Source: Cadophora sp. MPI-SDFR-AT-0126 (lineage: Eukaryota; Ascomycota; Leotiomycetes; Helotiales; Ploettnerulaceae). From it: 64,000 nucleotides of DNA. A program made the position numbers and the translations under genes. Location: assembly GCA_020747065.1 (NCBI GenBank), contig JAGMVK010000008.1, positions 1,488,001 through 1,552,000 on the forward strand, given 5' to 3'. Below the pieces are notes generated by a model, which was not told where the DNA came from, ran no database searches, and saw nothing but the letters and a program-made list of their open reading frames with translations. Below are positions 1 through 12,192 of this stretch, piece by piece. Each line of letters opens with the position of its first letter. The first letter of the stretch is position 1.

Positions 1-1890
1 TAAGAGGCATAATCGAATGCAGGTGGAGCTGTCAGTTCGATCATCTCCCGAGGAGTAGGGCTGGAGAATTTCCGGATACAGAAACTCCAAACCAACGTCC
101 ACAATTGGGCCAAGTCTACTGCGGCTCCCAAGTTACGCTGAAGCAACCAGGTGATCCAGAAGGGGGAGATATTGCAGAGCGAGATGAATAATGCCTGTGC
201 AAAGTTGGCATCTTGAATAGCTTTCCAAGCATCGGTTCCGTTGTTTGTGTTTTCGATCACAGTTGAAACAAAAGTCCAAATCGTGCTGAACATGGAGAAT
301 ACGATCAGGAAGTTGAAGGTGAAAAAAGTGTAGAGCTTGCCAGCAACATGACGTTCTCGAGCAGTCTTCGTTCTGTCTCCAGCCCTGATTGCGAAACGAC
401 GGAAGATGATAGGCAAAACCAGGTATATCAAAGATGTTATAGCAGGCGATGCCACACCCTGCACGATAGCCCACCAAGTCGTGTGACGCTCAAGAGATGT
501 TTGAAATGCAGGCCAAACATGACCCAAGTTGGCCAAACTGATGACGAAAATCGAGATCATTGCGTTGGGTGCGATCCAGGCAAGCGTCAAGAGAGTAACC
601 CAGACATTGTTTATAATTCGTCGGGTTCGTCTTTGCGACTTGGACAATGGCATGTTTTTCCAGATGATGTCGTTTGGTCTTGGGGCTAGGACTAAAGTGG
701 TACCCTGAGGATGTTTGTTCTTCGCTGCATAGGCAATGCTGTGAGCCTCATCAATGTCCTCGTAACTTGCGAAGCCATATGACAGAGGATTCCGGTTATC
801 GACATGGAGACGGACTTCCTTGATCTCCAACTCCAACTGCTTTATCCGGTCTGTAAGATACTCAATCGCATCCACCTTTTGTCCCTTGGGGAATGTGCCC
901 CAGTTTGGGTCACTCTTTGAAGGCTTGCATTCTGGTCGGCGAGCTGGGAGATTATCCGGATTCTTGAGGTATTTCGCTAGATAGCTTTCGAGCGACCGAA
1001 CGGTCTTGCTATGCTGCTCAATGAGATCGGGCAGGTCTTTCACGTTGCGTGCAATCGCAGTTCTTGAGAATGAGGAGGTCGGCACTACTTGGTCAATCAA
1101 CCTCCCAATGCCTTCGTCCGAACGGAAATCCTTAGGTATATCGTTAATCTACCACTACGTTAGTAAGAACTCACCAGAACCAAGCAAGTTATGTTACCAT
1201 CAAAGTTCGTGCATGCAAACTAGCGCGGTACTCCGCACTGTCATAATACTGTCTCCGCAGCCTGAGAATCGCCCGGTAATTCCACCACAGAAATCCAGCA
1301 ATGATGATGTTGAAGATCCAAGCGCAGATTGTCATCCCCCAATTGGCATTTCCGAAGGTATTCACAGGAGTCACTCTCGCAAGTGTCGTCGAATCTTTAA
1401 ATGTTTGTCCTTTAGCCAGGTTGACTGGAATCAGAATTCCACATCCAATCACGGTCATAGCCAAAAATATGTTTCGACACATCAACAGGATCCGCAGGAA
1501 AACCACAGCGTCCAGACCAATCAAGCCAATTAGTTCCTGCTCCTTTGTCTTCAAAATAGGCGCAACCCACGAGAACATGCCCTTTCCCAACGGAGGTGGA
1601 GCATGTCTGTCATCTGCCACTTTGAGTTTCGGTGCGTATACAAGGGAATTGTAGGGTCGAAGGAGGGAGAATCCAACTGCGAGGAGGACGGTGAATCCAA
1701 CGGAGGTACCCAGACTTGCGTAGACGGAATTTTGTGCAAGCTATTGTAGAGTTAGCATGTAATGTGAGAACCAACGATTGGCAGACCGTACCTGAGCTGA
1801 AAAGGGATTTTTGAGGAGATCTAGAAGTTTTTGGGCTCCTGACTCCTCGTCCCTCCGCACGAGGGAATCGATGAATCTAATAGCGTCCAT
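1..1890 (-). CDS. CSC1/OSCA-type calcium-permeable channel, 3' end cut off
   Basis: A multi-pass plasma-membrane protein of the CSC1/OSCA/TMEM63 (DUF221, RSN1) family, which in known members conducts cations under osmotic or mechanical stress. Three exons are visible: 1792-1890 (33 codons from the ATG), 1198-1740 and 1-1148, separated by introns 1741-1791 and 1149-1197. The N-terminus runs MDAIRFIDSLVRRDEESG, then a first membrane segment (SLGTSVGFTVLLAVGFSLL). Exon 2 holds two more segments (FLAMTVIGCGILIPVNL; MTICAWIFNIIIAGFLWW). Exon 3 holds the cytosolic region and the start of the channel core, with family signatures such as LSKSQRRTRRIINNVWVTLL and ISPFWITWLLQR near the edge. The reading frame is still open at base 1, so the remaining membrane helices and stop lie outside. 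Family assignment is secure; the exact paralogue is not. Confidence 0.9.
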
Positions 1891-3716
1891 ACTGAAAAGC
1901 GAGTGGCTATGACGGGCCAGAGGCCAGACAAATGTGTAGATTTGTGACCTTCTGCAGAGATTTCGATTTTTGCGTTCTCGAGAAATAAGATAGGGCCGGC
2001 GGCGAGCCGGGATTGATGACTAGAGGTGTCGTTTATTCGTGATTCTAGGACTCGAATCGGATTGAATCGAGATTTGTGCTCCCTTGATTAGATAGATATG
2101 GTCGGGAAGCGGCAAGGATGTGGTGGAATGTCACACGCGTGCCCCTCAACAAAGACGGGTTCGGATAGGGGAGGCGAAGAATAATAAGAACAATGGAGGA
2201 AGAGGAGCAGTTAACGAAAGGATACGAAGATGGTGATGAAGACGAAGAAGAGAACGAGACTTTAGGAGGGGTGGAGAGAGAGGGAGAACAAGAAAGTTTG
2301 AGTTTACAGAGCTATGCACGGCATCGACGCCGACGCTCAACTGGGCTGCTGCACCAAAAGGCTCAATGACGCTGGCCACGCAGACGATCGTCGGTTGGTG
2401 GTCCTGATTAAGGTTTTCGCTGGCCAGAGAAATCCAGAGACAGTCCTTGAGATCCCTTGAAACCCCTTCCAGAACACGAGCGGCTGTTCTTCAATTGGCT
2501 GATGTCCCACTTCGGCGAAGCCCGGCCCTGGCCGGCCCCTGTAGGTCGCTTAGTGTGCCTCTATTTCGGGGACTGCACCATACCACCATACTGTCTGTAC
2601 TTGCACTCGCCTTGGCTGAACTGGGAGGGTTGAACTTTTTGGCGGGATAGAGATGCAGGTGGGTGCATCTGCACTACCACCGTTGGAAATTTTCTTTCTT
2701 TTCTCTGCTTTTCTTCACACACCACCATCACATCACGGCGACTGTTGGGACGAGTTGCAGTTGTTCTTCTTCATACGGAATAATATTGGCTGGGTCAGCT
2801 GAGCAAAGCAATCTCGATGCAACGCAAACAAAAACCATAGATATATCCTATTCAACTCACACTCGTATATATTCTCGCTGCTGTTCCAGGTTGCGGTTAC
2901 AAGAAACGTACGGAAGGTGCATCGTGTTGTACTGTGTTCTGTTTATGAAGTCGCGTGTGTGGTTGACTTGGTTGCATCTTTCTATTTTCCTGCCTCGTAT
3001 CTCGGCGACAAGGGGATTCTCCGGCTCCAGTCAAAGCCTGTTGATCAAGGGTCACCTATGAGGCTGTGCAACCGAAAAAAGGGGAGACAGCAATGCATCA
3101 TTGGTGGGGCAGAATAAAAAGAGTCCTGGAGTATCTTATCGCGGAGTGCCAAGGCCAGGTACAAGATACCAGGATCTTGAGCCTTTGTCTTGTTACCCGG
3201 TTTTGAGGTCATCGGAACAGGTTTTATTGGTTTGTTGTTTTCTTTAGCAGAGCCAGGTAACTTATCCGTGGACAACCATGCCTGGGGAGTACAGTCGAGC
3301 AAGTATGCTCAGGGACATACCATGCTTCTCGTTCATGAGATCACTCTACTCCAAAATGAAGCGTCGTTTCGTCTGAAAGGAATTTTTATTGCCTATACTA
3401 CAGTATATATTATATTTTCGCCTGGCCAAAAAGCTCGTTCTCATACGCCTAAGCTAAGCGAGTTCAGAAAGGGGTATAAATAACGCCTCGATAGCACCTC
3501 TCGAGATCCGTATTCGAGGCAAGCGACTGTTCAGCCACAGCCAAAAAAAAAAGGGGAAACGCTCGATAATCACCCTCCGGATAGAATGTGACAAATTCTG
3601 ACTAACAATTATCGATTCCAACGTTGTCTCCATCGCGCGGGAACTAACTCGAGACGCTGTATCCACAGCACCTCCATCCATTGCTGATGTGGTCGAGAAG
3701 TCCCCTGGTATGGCCA
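1891..3716. other. Intergenic region upstream of the CSC1-type gene
   Basis: No gene can be supported here. It must contain the promoter and leader of the minus-strand CSC1-type gene and the 3' flank of the large minus-strand multidomain gene. Short open frames exist on both strands, but none shows family resemblance, a splice pattern or a sensible start context. Confidence 0.5.
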
Positions 3717-6700
3717 TTATACCATAGACTGGCGTGTCTCAGTCCACTGTGAAGACGTTCGAGTCGACTTGCTACTGTTTTTCGTCCAGGTAGAAGTCTT
3801 TGTTTCCGAGTTTGCGACCAAGTATCCCGTGGGATAATTACCTCGCTCGTTATCTCGCCATGCACCACGCCTTTCCAGACTACAATAACGTGTTAGCAAT
3901 ATCTCATGAAGACTAGGATCTTGAGAAAAGCTTGTAAGAGTGATAACATACCATATCGGACATCCAGAAGCCTTCTCGTAGCAAGACTTGTGTACTAAAT
4001 GACCACAGACATAACCGCCAAGAGGCTCATTGTCTGAGAGGAAACAAGCGCTGCAAGCGTACTGATCACCACTGATGATGACTGTCGGGCGATCATCTTT
4101 CGGCTGTGCAGTGCTTGAAGAGGCTGCGTCGTGGCTCCATGACAGAGCTTCAGCTGGTACTGTTATATTATGTTCCCCAAGGATCTCAGGATAGCCGAGC
4201 GAATTCCCAGTCCTGAATTCGGAATCGTCGAATTTGTCACCAGCAGCACCACCACCGAGATAGTCTCCTATGGTATTGAGCACCTTCGCAACTCTACGCC
4301 TGTTCCCTTGATCAAGCGTCTTGCGAGCAACGCTGCTTTGAACATTATCGTCCCGAGTAGGCGATAGATGGGGTCGGTCGAGATCATAGTCATCAGAAAG
4401 TCGGGGTGAATTCCAGGCTTGAAAATCCTCACTTGGTTTCCTGAATGATTCGCTCATCGATACACCCTCAGTTCCGAGTCGTGCTACCCGAGGCTTGAAC
4501 GGATCAGCTCCTGGCCTCTTGATTTTATGGCCCAATGATAGTTGCGACGACCCGCTCACGGGGTATCCTGGTGGTGTCGAATCTCGAGATGTGCCAGCAG
4601 AACCAAATGAATGGACTCGTGTTCCTTTGATTCGTGGGTCATAACCCAAGTCTTCCCTTACTAGAGGAGTCTCCTTTGGTTGCCGCCTCCAGAAATTTGT
4701 AACTCGCTTGAACGGCCCCGGCTTCTTGGTGTCTACCTTCGAAGTATCGATTGTAGATCGTGAGATGGATACTTCCTGAATCATCTCGTTTCGTCTCTTC
4801 GTGTGTTCAGCTAGAGTAGGCTGTAGAATATGTTGTCTTGAGTCATCATTGCTTCTCGTATCAACCTTTTGCTCTGTAAGATCCCAATCAGATGGCTCAT
4901 TATGGAGCTTTTCTATACCCTTTCTTCCTAGTACAATCATGTAGGGCATGTCGACGGGCGCTATACAAAAGCGTCCCTGTCGAGTACGGCCGCCGCCAGA
5001 ATCTCGAAGGAAGAGAGTTGTGTCCTTCTGGGCAATGATATCTTCCCCGGAAAGAGCTGCAAATACTACTTGCTCTGGGAGTGGATGGATATCTGCTTCT
5101 AGCCATCTAGCCACCTCTTCTGATACCCAATTGAGATCAGAACCAGAATCTAGTATCAATTCCACGACACAAATTTGAGCAGGATTAAACTTATTGAAAT
5201 TTGTAGAGCAAGCCAGTACTCGTCTCTTGAACTTGCTGTTTGGTTCCTATTGCTAAAGTCAGTACTGAATGAGAGAACATTTGAATTTATCAACATACGG
5301 TCGACGGAAGAAAATGCAAACTTGGAGGCGCTGGAATCGATATATGGTCAGGAGGAACCACGCGATCTCCATCTGCTGTCTGAACCAGGAACCAGTCTAT
5401 TTTTATGGTGAGCTTCACCTTGCCTTATCTCGAGAGGACACTCACCACTAGGCTCGGCACGAATAAAAGTGACAATGTCGCCTTTCCGCAAAGTTCCATA
5501 CGTCTTCCGATCTCCCGCATTGTCACTTAGAACCACGCTGACCTTGGGGTAAGGCGTCACAGACAAGTTGTTCTCGGCAACTTGCTTGGTTTCGGCCACA
5601 AGACCTCTTATCAATCGACGAAGCCTCTTCCCCTCCTCTCTTTCTGTATCCTCATTCCAACCCCTTCCGCTTTCCTTACACTCGCTAGCCAGCCGAGGAA
5701 AAACTTTCGAGTGCATCAAATGAGGACCATCCTTTAATCCAAGCCTACGACCTAAGTTAAGAAAATCGGATCCGGTAATTTCAAGAGCTCGAATAGTGCG
5801 CTGCCAATCATCCGAAAAGACGTGAGTAGTGAGAAAATATGTAACTTGTTCCTTAGTCCAGTAATCGGCATCTACATAGTCGGTTGGAGGAGCAGGAAAG
5901 ATACTCTCGTTGGAAATTGCGGAGTCTCGACTCTCACTCTCTGAGTCCAGAAAGCTATCTGCTCGAGCTTTACCAGCTCCAATTGGAGGCGTGGGTACTT
6001 CTAAATTCTGGTCAGTAAAATTATATTGGTAAAGTAAGAGAATAATGACCCACCGCCTTCATCAAGGATTGGTGACATAGGTTCTGATATCGGAGAAACT
6101 TGTTGAGTGTCTGGGGGTATTGGACGGTCACTAGTAGCCAACCTTCCTCCCAAATACTTGGATGACAAGCCGACAGTATTAACGTTGACGGAGCTGAGCC
6201 TGATTTCTTTGCCTGGACTATTCTGCCATCTCTCTTCGTCTTCATCTACATCTTGCTTCTCATCAAATTCTGCTGAAAGATGATGTAGCCGACGCATTGA
6301 CGGCAGGATCAGGCTCAATGGCAGAGTTTTGGGTAAAGACTCTCCGTTATCCTGCCTAGCTTTTCGACATAGGTACATGGCGACTCTAAACTCATCCCGG
6401 GTCAAGTAACCAGTAGACTTGATATCTAACAAGGCCCAGATTTGACCCAGGATGTCTTCAGAAATACCCCAAGCATAGAGAAACTTGCTTGCTTCGATGT
6501 CGGTAACATATCCTTTTTTATCTTTATCGAGACTACTGTAGAGACTGTCAGAATCCTCCTTGTCCACAGCCGAAATGGACCATTCTTCATCGGGTTCCAT
6601 ATTTGTTAGGTCTTGAATTGTTCCTTCCGAGTCGTGCCTTGTCTCGATAGCTGACCCAGCCATTTGCTGCTCCTCGGCGTCAACGCAAGGGGGCTCCATG

Positions 6701-9212
6701 TTTTCTTTCACACGAGTTGTTTGCTTGTGGCCCGTGACCACATGAACACTCTTGCCTTTTTCTTCGATCAGAGGCTCGAAAAATGTTCTACCGAGCTCTG
6801 CTCGTTGTTTAGCACCAAGATCTAGGACAACGAAGTCTGTAGAGATTTCTGTGATTTGTCCTATAGAAATCCTTGGATCAAGGCGACATCTGCCACTAGT
6901 GGAAGTATCCCCAGCCAGATTAAGCATGAAGTGAAAGTCATGCTGGTAATCCTCCTCCAAGATGGGCAGTGAAAGATTTGGCAGTACGCCAATCAGCTCA
7001 TAGCAGTCTGCGAACATATATAGATATTCCATGCTGGCTGCTTTATCAAAGCTTCTGGTGACTTGCTCGCCATCGAGCATTTTCATGGTGACAATCATGG
7101 CTGAAGGAGATGTGTCTATATGCCTTGTAGACAATGCCTTGGCAGTCCAGAGCTTCCAACAAATTTGTTTCCGTATGCGCCTTGGATCTAGAACGAGCCA
7201 CCGAATTAAACCTTTCTGCACATTTCCCACCCTATCCGCCCAAAGCGCATCAAAAAGCGAACGAATATTCGCATGATCCCCCGTTTCATGTGTCAAGTCA
7301 AGTATAGCAAATAACACTTGCATGTCCAGGTAAAGATCGTCTGCTTCTTGATACTCGCCGCTTTCAAGTTTTTGAACAATCTTGGGGATGCTGAGAGGTA
7401 ATATCTTGACCTGCCCACAAGGAGGAATCCACAGATAGAAGGGGGGCAAGGCTGTAGGCTCCGATAGATAGCCTACATGGGTGTACTCGGTCAACGCGTT
7501 CATGATATCTTCGCACAGTCGTAGCTGCCACCCTAAATTTGAGCTTACTCTGCTGTTTCCGAAAGAGGAATTGGAGTCCACTTGAGGTGCTGCGTTTCCA
7601 GAATCCGCTTCCCCTTCTTCGGTATAACCTCGAGGTATAGCAAACAAGGCAAGTTGTTCCATGTGAGCTCCCAAATGACGTTGAAATTGACTCGGCGTGA
7701 CAGCAAGAGCTTCTACGATAGGAATATGTGGATTGATAATTCGAAGACGGCGTTCCCAATCATCACAAAAAGGGCAGTCTGTTGGCGAGAATTTAGCAAG
7801 TGCGTTTTGGCTCATCTCGAGGAGAGCTGAAAATTGGTCTTGCACAAGCGAATCAGAGTGATGGCTTGCTAGGTGGCGTTTATACTTGTCGGCATCGTTA
7901 AATGGATGGTGCGAGCAAAAGTAGCAACGCCACTCTTGTCTATGGTCTTTGAGCTCATGGGAGAACCAGGTATGTCTATCTGAGAATAATTTCAACTCGC
8001 ATTTCTCAAAAGTGCAGACATAAGGCTTGAGATCCGATAGAACATGCTTTCTGGAAACGATCAGCTCTGCCATGCTGGGAAACCAAAGACGAACTTACTT
8101 CCACGCATTTTGACTTCGAGCAGTCTGAATTTGCCAACAGTAGGGGCATTCAAATTGCTTGAAGCCCTTAGATACCTCTTCCAAATTGATCACAGAAAGG
8201 GCCGTGTCGCTACTGTCTTCGTCCGTTGAAGTTGCATACGAGGTCTGGGATTGGGCCTCTTCTTCGAGTTCCTCCTCGATCACTTGACCAGATGTTAAAA
8301 TCAGAGTGGATGCCTGCGTCGGAGCCAATGTGCTCGTTGGCTTTGAATAGTCACTTCTCGCGACCGCAATTGACCTGGCAGGTATTTGAGAGCTTGATTC
8401 GATGGGCGGAATTGTCAACGTCCCAGGCTCAGGTCTTTGCGGCTCTGTCGCTGTTTTGTCATGATGTTCTCGACAATATTTCAGATACTCTCTCCGCTGT
8501 GTGACTGCCTTTCCCAGCCTTTCGATGAGCCAGCGGCAATTTCTCTTTGCCAGAGCTGGAAATTTGTGCTCAACGTGGCAAATGTCAAACTGGCCGTTGA
8601 ATGGGGTTGCAATAGCTGCTGTGGCAGCTTTCGCATATCGATCGCGACTGGTGTTGTTACGAATGATGATGGAGAAACGGAATAAGTTGCTGATGGCGTC
8701 CTCGATCGAGGCCAATATTTCTCGGACCTCGGAAAGCTCCTCTTCATCGCTGTTTTCGATTTGAGTGTCTTCGTTTGCTTCCAGAAGATGGGCAGAAGGG
8801 TCAATTTCTGCCTCATGTAGTGCTCCTGTACGATTTTCTCTGGCATGAGATGCGATCGAGTAGACTGATGATCGCTGTTAGTTCTTCAATGATATACAGT
8901 TACTGAAGTCTTCAAGAGTGGCTCCAAGGAAGCGGACGTACTATCTTCCAAAGACTCGATCAGCTCCCCGAGCAATTCCGTGATTTGATTCGCGATTTTA
9001 GGGGCATCTCGGATTCGATACTCAAGAGAGCTTTTGACGTTGATGTCTTGAAAAGCGCCAATATTTGATGCCCAGATCCTGAATCGATCAAGAGCATCCA
9101 CCGCTTCTGATGCAAATAACCCAATAGACTCTTGACCAGGCTTCTTCAGGAGTTCGATTAGACGCTCAAGAAGCGCAAGGGATCGCTTCGCGCGCGAAGC
9201 GATGGTCGACAT
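3717..9212 (-). CDS. Large C2H2 / EH / SAM-like / SH3-like / retropepsin-like / RING protein
   Basis: Seven exons give about 1714 residues: 8942-9212, 8099-8864, 6054-8050, 5446-6000, 5299-5396, 3952-5246, 3717-3879. All six introns are 48-77 bp GT-AG with consistent phase. In order: a helical N-terminus like that of fungal acuF-type C2H2 proteins (1-330); a CPYC turn, then C2H2 fingers with C358/C363/H377/H382, C388/C391/H405/H410 and C438/C441/H471/H475; an EH domain (about 835-915, LGQIWALLDIKSTGYLTRDE); a SAM-like domain (about 1055-1115, WTKEQVTYFL); an SH3-like stretch (about 1160-1215); a single retropepsin-like domain with D1262-S-G (LDSGSDLNWVSEEV); and a RING-like finger (about 1625-1661), whose last CPIC cysteine exists only after splicing. 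The parts suggest endocytic/ubiquitin scaffolding plus possible proteolysis; the role is unknown. It is transcribed divergently from the DUF7580 gene. Two adjacent genes misjoined is the alternative, but phase continuity and lack of an internal stop argue against it. Confidence 0.75.
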
Positions 9213-9538
9213 CGTGAGCCTCTCAGCTTCATCGACATAGCATGGAGGTGGTTAGGGTAAGGGATGGTTTCGAAAGTCATGTTACAGTTGAGATTCGGGA
9301 CATTAGGTTGAGCGACGTCTCTGAGCTTTTCATGCAGCTGACCCTTGGCTGCTTCGCCCCCACGACTGCGGCTGAGAACGACACCTCTAACGACATTAAA
9401 CTTCTTCTCATCATCATCATCATCATCTTGCGATAAGAAGCTCTAAGTGCGATTCAACTTGAGTTCTGGGGCGTCATGAGTGGAGTGGGTAGGTAAAGCT
9501 TCAATGCTCATTATCCCTTTTGCCAGTCGTCCAAAGCA
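9213..9538. promoter_or_regulatory. Shared promoter region between divergent genes
   Basis: A 326 bp gap separates the starts of the minus-strand multidomain gene (9212) and the plus-strand DUF7580 gene (9539), so both promoters must lie here or overlap the coding ends. It carries a short (ATC)n run at 9409-9427. No specific factor site could be assigned. Confidence 0.5.
9409..9427. repeat. (ATC)n microsatellite
   Basis: About six copies of the trinucleotide ATC lie in the intergenic region between the two divergent genes. It is a simple repeat with no coding role in either model. Confidence 0.85.
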
Positions 9539-12192
9539 ATGGCGATCGCAGCCACAGATCAAGAGCCTGCCTCGAAACTCTCCCGTGATGATCTGGACAT
9601 TGAAATCATTCCACCCCACCTTTTGGCTGTCGATAGTATGTGTACTGATAACCAACTTTCTGTGTCCAGAAATCGCTGGCTTTGTGTTAGCCTCTCTTCC
9701 GTTGATGATCTCGGCGCTTGAGCATTACCGAGAAACCGCTGAAGTCCTTGAAGGTACGTCGACGTAAGATGCCTAAAAAGAGAAGTTATCACGTAGTTTT
9801 GGCACTTATCAACAAATCAACTCGGGGATCATCATCGCTCGGGACTCTCCGCTAACTCGGAAATCAGGCTGGTGGAAAATCAAGCGAGAGTACACAAAAT
9901 GTATGAGGAATCTGAAGTATCACAAATTAGCATTCGAAGAGAACCTCGAAGAGCTACTCTTGCCGCTAATAGCAGATGATACTCGACTGCAAGATTTGCT
10001 GAAAGATCCAGGTAAGCTTCTTGATTCTGTTGGCGGACAGTGGACAGGCTCGGTAGACTTTCGACTCACAAGAGCCGTCATGATGACGAGATTATCTCGG
10101 ACCTTGAGGGAAAATAAATTACTGACACAATCAAGGCGGCCTATCATGGCAAGACCCAAGCTTGGAAGCCATGCTCAGGGACCGATTGCCAAAGACCTAT
10201 TCATCGTACCTCGACACCATGGAAATGATGAAGGAGACCATTCAGGATCTGGAAGAAGCCCTAGGGGTGTCGAAGATTCATTTCCAAGCGCGAGTATCTG
10301 AGGCATATGTAAGCCGTCTACAAGTGTAAGTTGCGAAGCTGACAAAATCTTAGACCTCAGGAAATCTTTCTGTGCTAGCGCATGTGACGTCTAATATTGA
10401 GTTCCATTCCCAACGCATCAAGTTAGCGTTCAATAAAGGACCTCGCCAACAGCTCTTCGAGGACTTTGGTGATCATAATACCCGGTTGAGGGACATCCTT
10501 GGATCATCGGATAGGTTGGCTTCTTTGAGAAGGGGCAGGGTGTCCAACAAGAGTGCTGCAGCCAATGCAGGTCTATGGAAGTTCTGGAATCATGGGGATT
10601 TGCTTTTCAATTTGCTTACCGAAGCTTGGTGAGTAATGCTCCATCCCTTCGAGCAGATACTGCAAATATTCATACTAAATTCAATCCAGGTCCTGTCAAT
10701 GTCAAGCATCCCATCATGCCAATCTCTTGCTCCAGCATCGTGTTACTCCGACCATCAGCTTCAGGGTCATATTTTGGTTCAAGAGACACCTGGGGAATGA
10801 GCAAGCTGGAAGAGATTCATGGGCTTGGCAAGATACGAGTATCAAATTGTGGGTATCGAAGGAGCCAAGACTTGTCCTTTTCGATGTCTCAGGATCTCCT
10901 GACACCAGAGCTTGTCATCGTCCCGAGCAACTCTAAGGTAACAATTGCTGACTGTCTTTTTATGTAGGCTTGAGGAAAAGAAAGCAGCCATCATTAACCA
11001 TGCCGTACCTGTGATGACTCCTGCTCTCCCAATTCCACCCGTTACTCAACCTGTGATCCAGCCCGTGCCTCCCTTGAAGCCTGCTGTACAAGCGGTAAGA
11101 TACTTCTAGCCTCAATGATGTGTTGGAGAGGCAAGCTAATGATTCCCGGAGGCCTCATCAGCAAAGAGGGTCCCGAACCATTCCAGCAACTTTCGGAAGT
11201 CCTTGAAGAACAAAATCTTTCATTCAAAGCCCCCATCAGCCAATAGCAATGCTGCAGCTGCGAAACCAGCAGGGCTTAATGCAATGAAAAATGCTCCAAC
11301 TGCTGCTCGAGGTACAACGAAATGCGAAGCACCACCTCCGAACATAACAAATACGTCCCCAACACCTGCAGCCAATTCGAACTCAACGTCTAACGGACGT
11401 ACCCAGAAAGCAAAAGTCTCGTTTGCTGTCACGTCTGAGCCAACGGGAGATCCGGCAAATCTCCAGATTACCAATCTCTGCACAACCATTGCAACATGTT
11501 CTGCAGACCTTCCATATGGCTGTCTCAAAGGGGACTCTCGCCAATATATCGTACATCCCCTTCGTAAAACCAACGATCAACCTCAGAAATTTGTCACTCT
11601 TGAGAGCCTGCTGAGCAAATCAACCATCACGCTTTCAAGACGCCAGAGACTGCAGATAGCTCTTATATTGGCATCATCTCACGTCCAACTCCATCCTACG
11701 CCCTGGCTGAAGTCAAAATGGAGTAAGAAGGACATTCTGTTCCTGTGCGATGAGCAAGATCCTACAAAGGTGTCTACAGAGCAGCCGTATATCTCTCGCT
11801 CACTAGCAAGAGCCATCCAAAAAAATCATGAAAATGCAAACTCGTCTTCCACAAATAGCTCCTACAGTTTTCAAGACAGCCTCCGTAACTTAGGCATCAT
11901 GCTTCTGGAGTTATGTTTCGGTACTGCAATCGAGGACCACAAAATGCGACGCAACATACCCATTATCGACGAACAGTCATTGCAGGTCTTCAACTATGCA
12001 ATTGCAATTCAATGGGCTAGAGATGTGGTCGAGGAAGCGGGACCTGAGTTCTCCGATGCGGTTACTTGGTGTTTGCATCACACACCTGAGAGCATTGGTG
12101 CCGATGGGCTGGAAGATGGATGGAGAGAGGATATGTTTTTTAAGGTTGTGGAGCCATTGAAGAATTGTCATGATCAGTTGATGGCTGGGTGA
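9539..12192 (+). CDS. DUF7580 family protein (pseudokinase-like C-terminus)
   Basis: About 699 residues in eight proposed exons: 9539-9635, 9670-9753, 9868-10011, 10136-10308, 10354-10628, 10690-10848, 10968-11094, 11152-12192. Family landmarks run throughout: IAGFVLASLPLMISALEHYR, WWKIKREYTKCMRNLKYHK, LEAMLRDRLPKTYSSYLDTM, a WNHGDLLFNLLTEAW block, LLLQHRVTPTISFRVIF, then a basic/proline-rich linker and a C-terminal block with LSRRQRLQIALILASSHVQL, PYISRSLARA and LRNLGIMLLELCFGTAIEDH. The last block resembles the C-lobe of a protein kinase without catalytic motifs, so I infer a pseudokinase-like fold. The molecular function of the family is not known to me. The start is uncertain: the first intron would be only 34 bp, and unspliced reading from about 9588 is an alternative. 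The intron at 10849-10967 is the best of several phase-compatible choices. Confidence 0.8.

Noticed and set aside
2146..3302. Several 65-130-codon frames on both strands upstream of the CSC1-type gene
   Set aside because: No family resemblance, no splice continuity, and poly-His or Ser stretches typical of random pyrimidine-rich DNA.
10853..10967. A two-intron model for the DUF7580 gene here (56 bp and 30 bp introns)
   Set aside because: It needs a 30 bp intron; a single 119 bp intron from 10849 keeps phase and gives the smoother join SIKLLEEKK.
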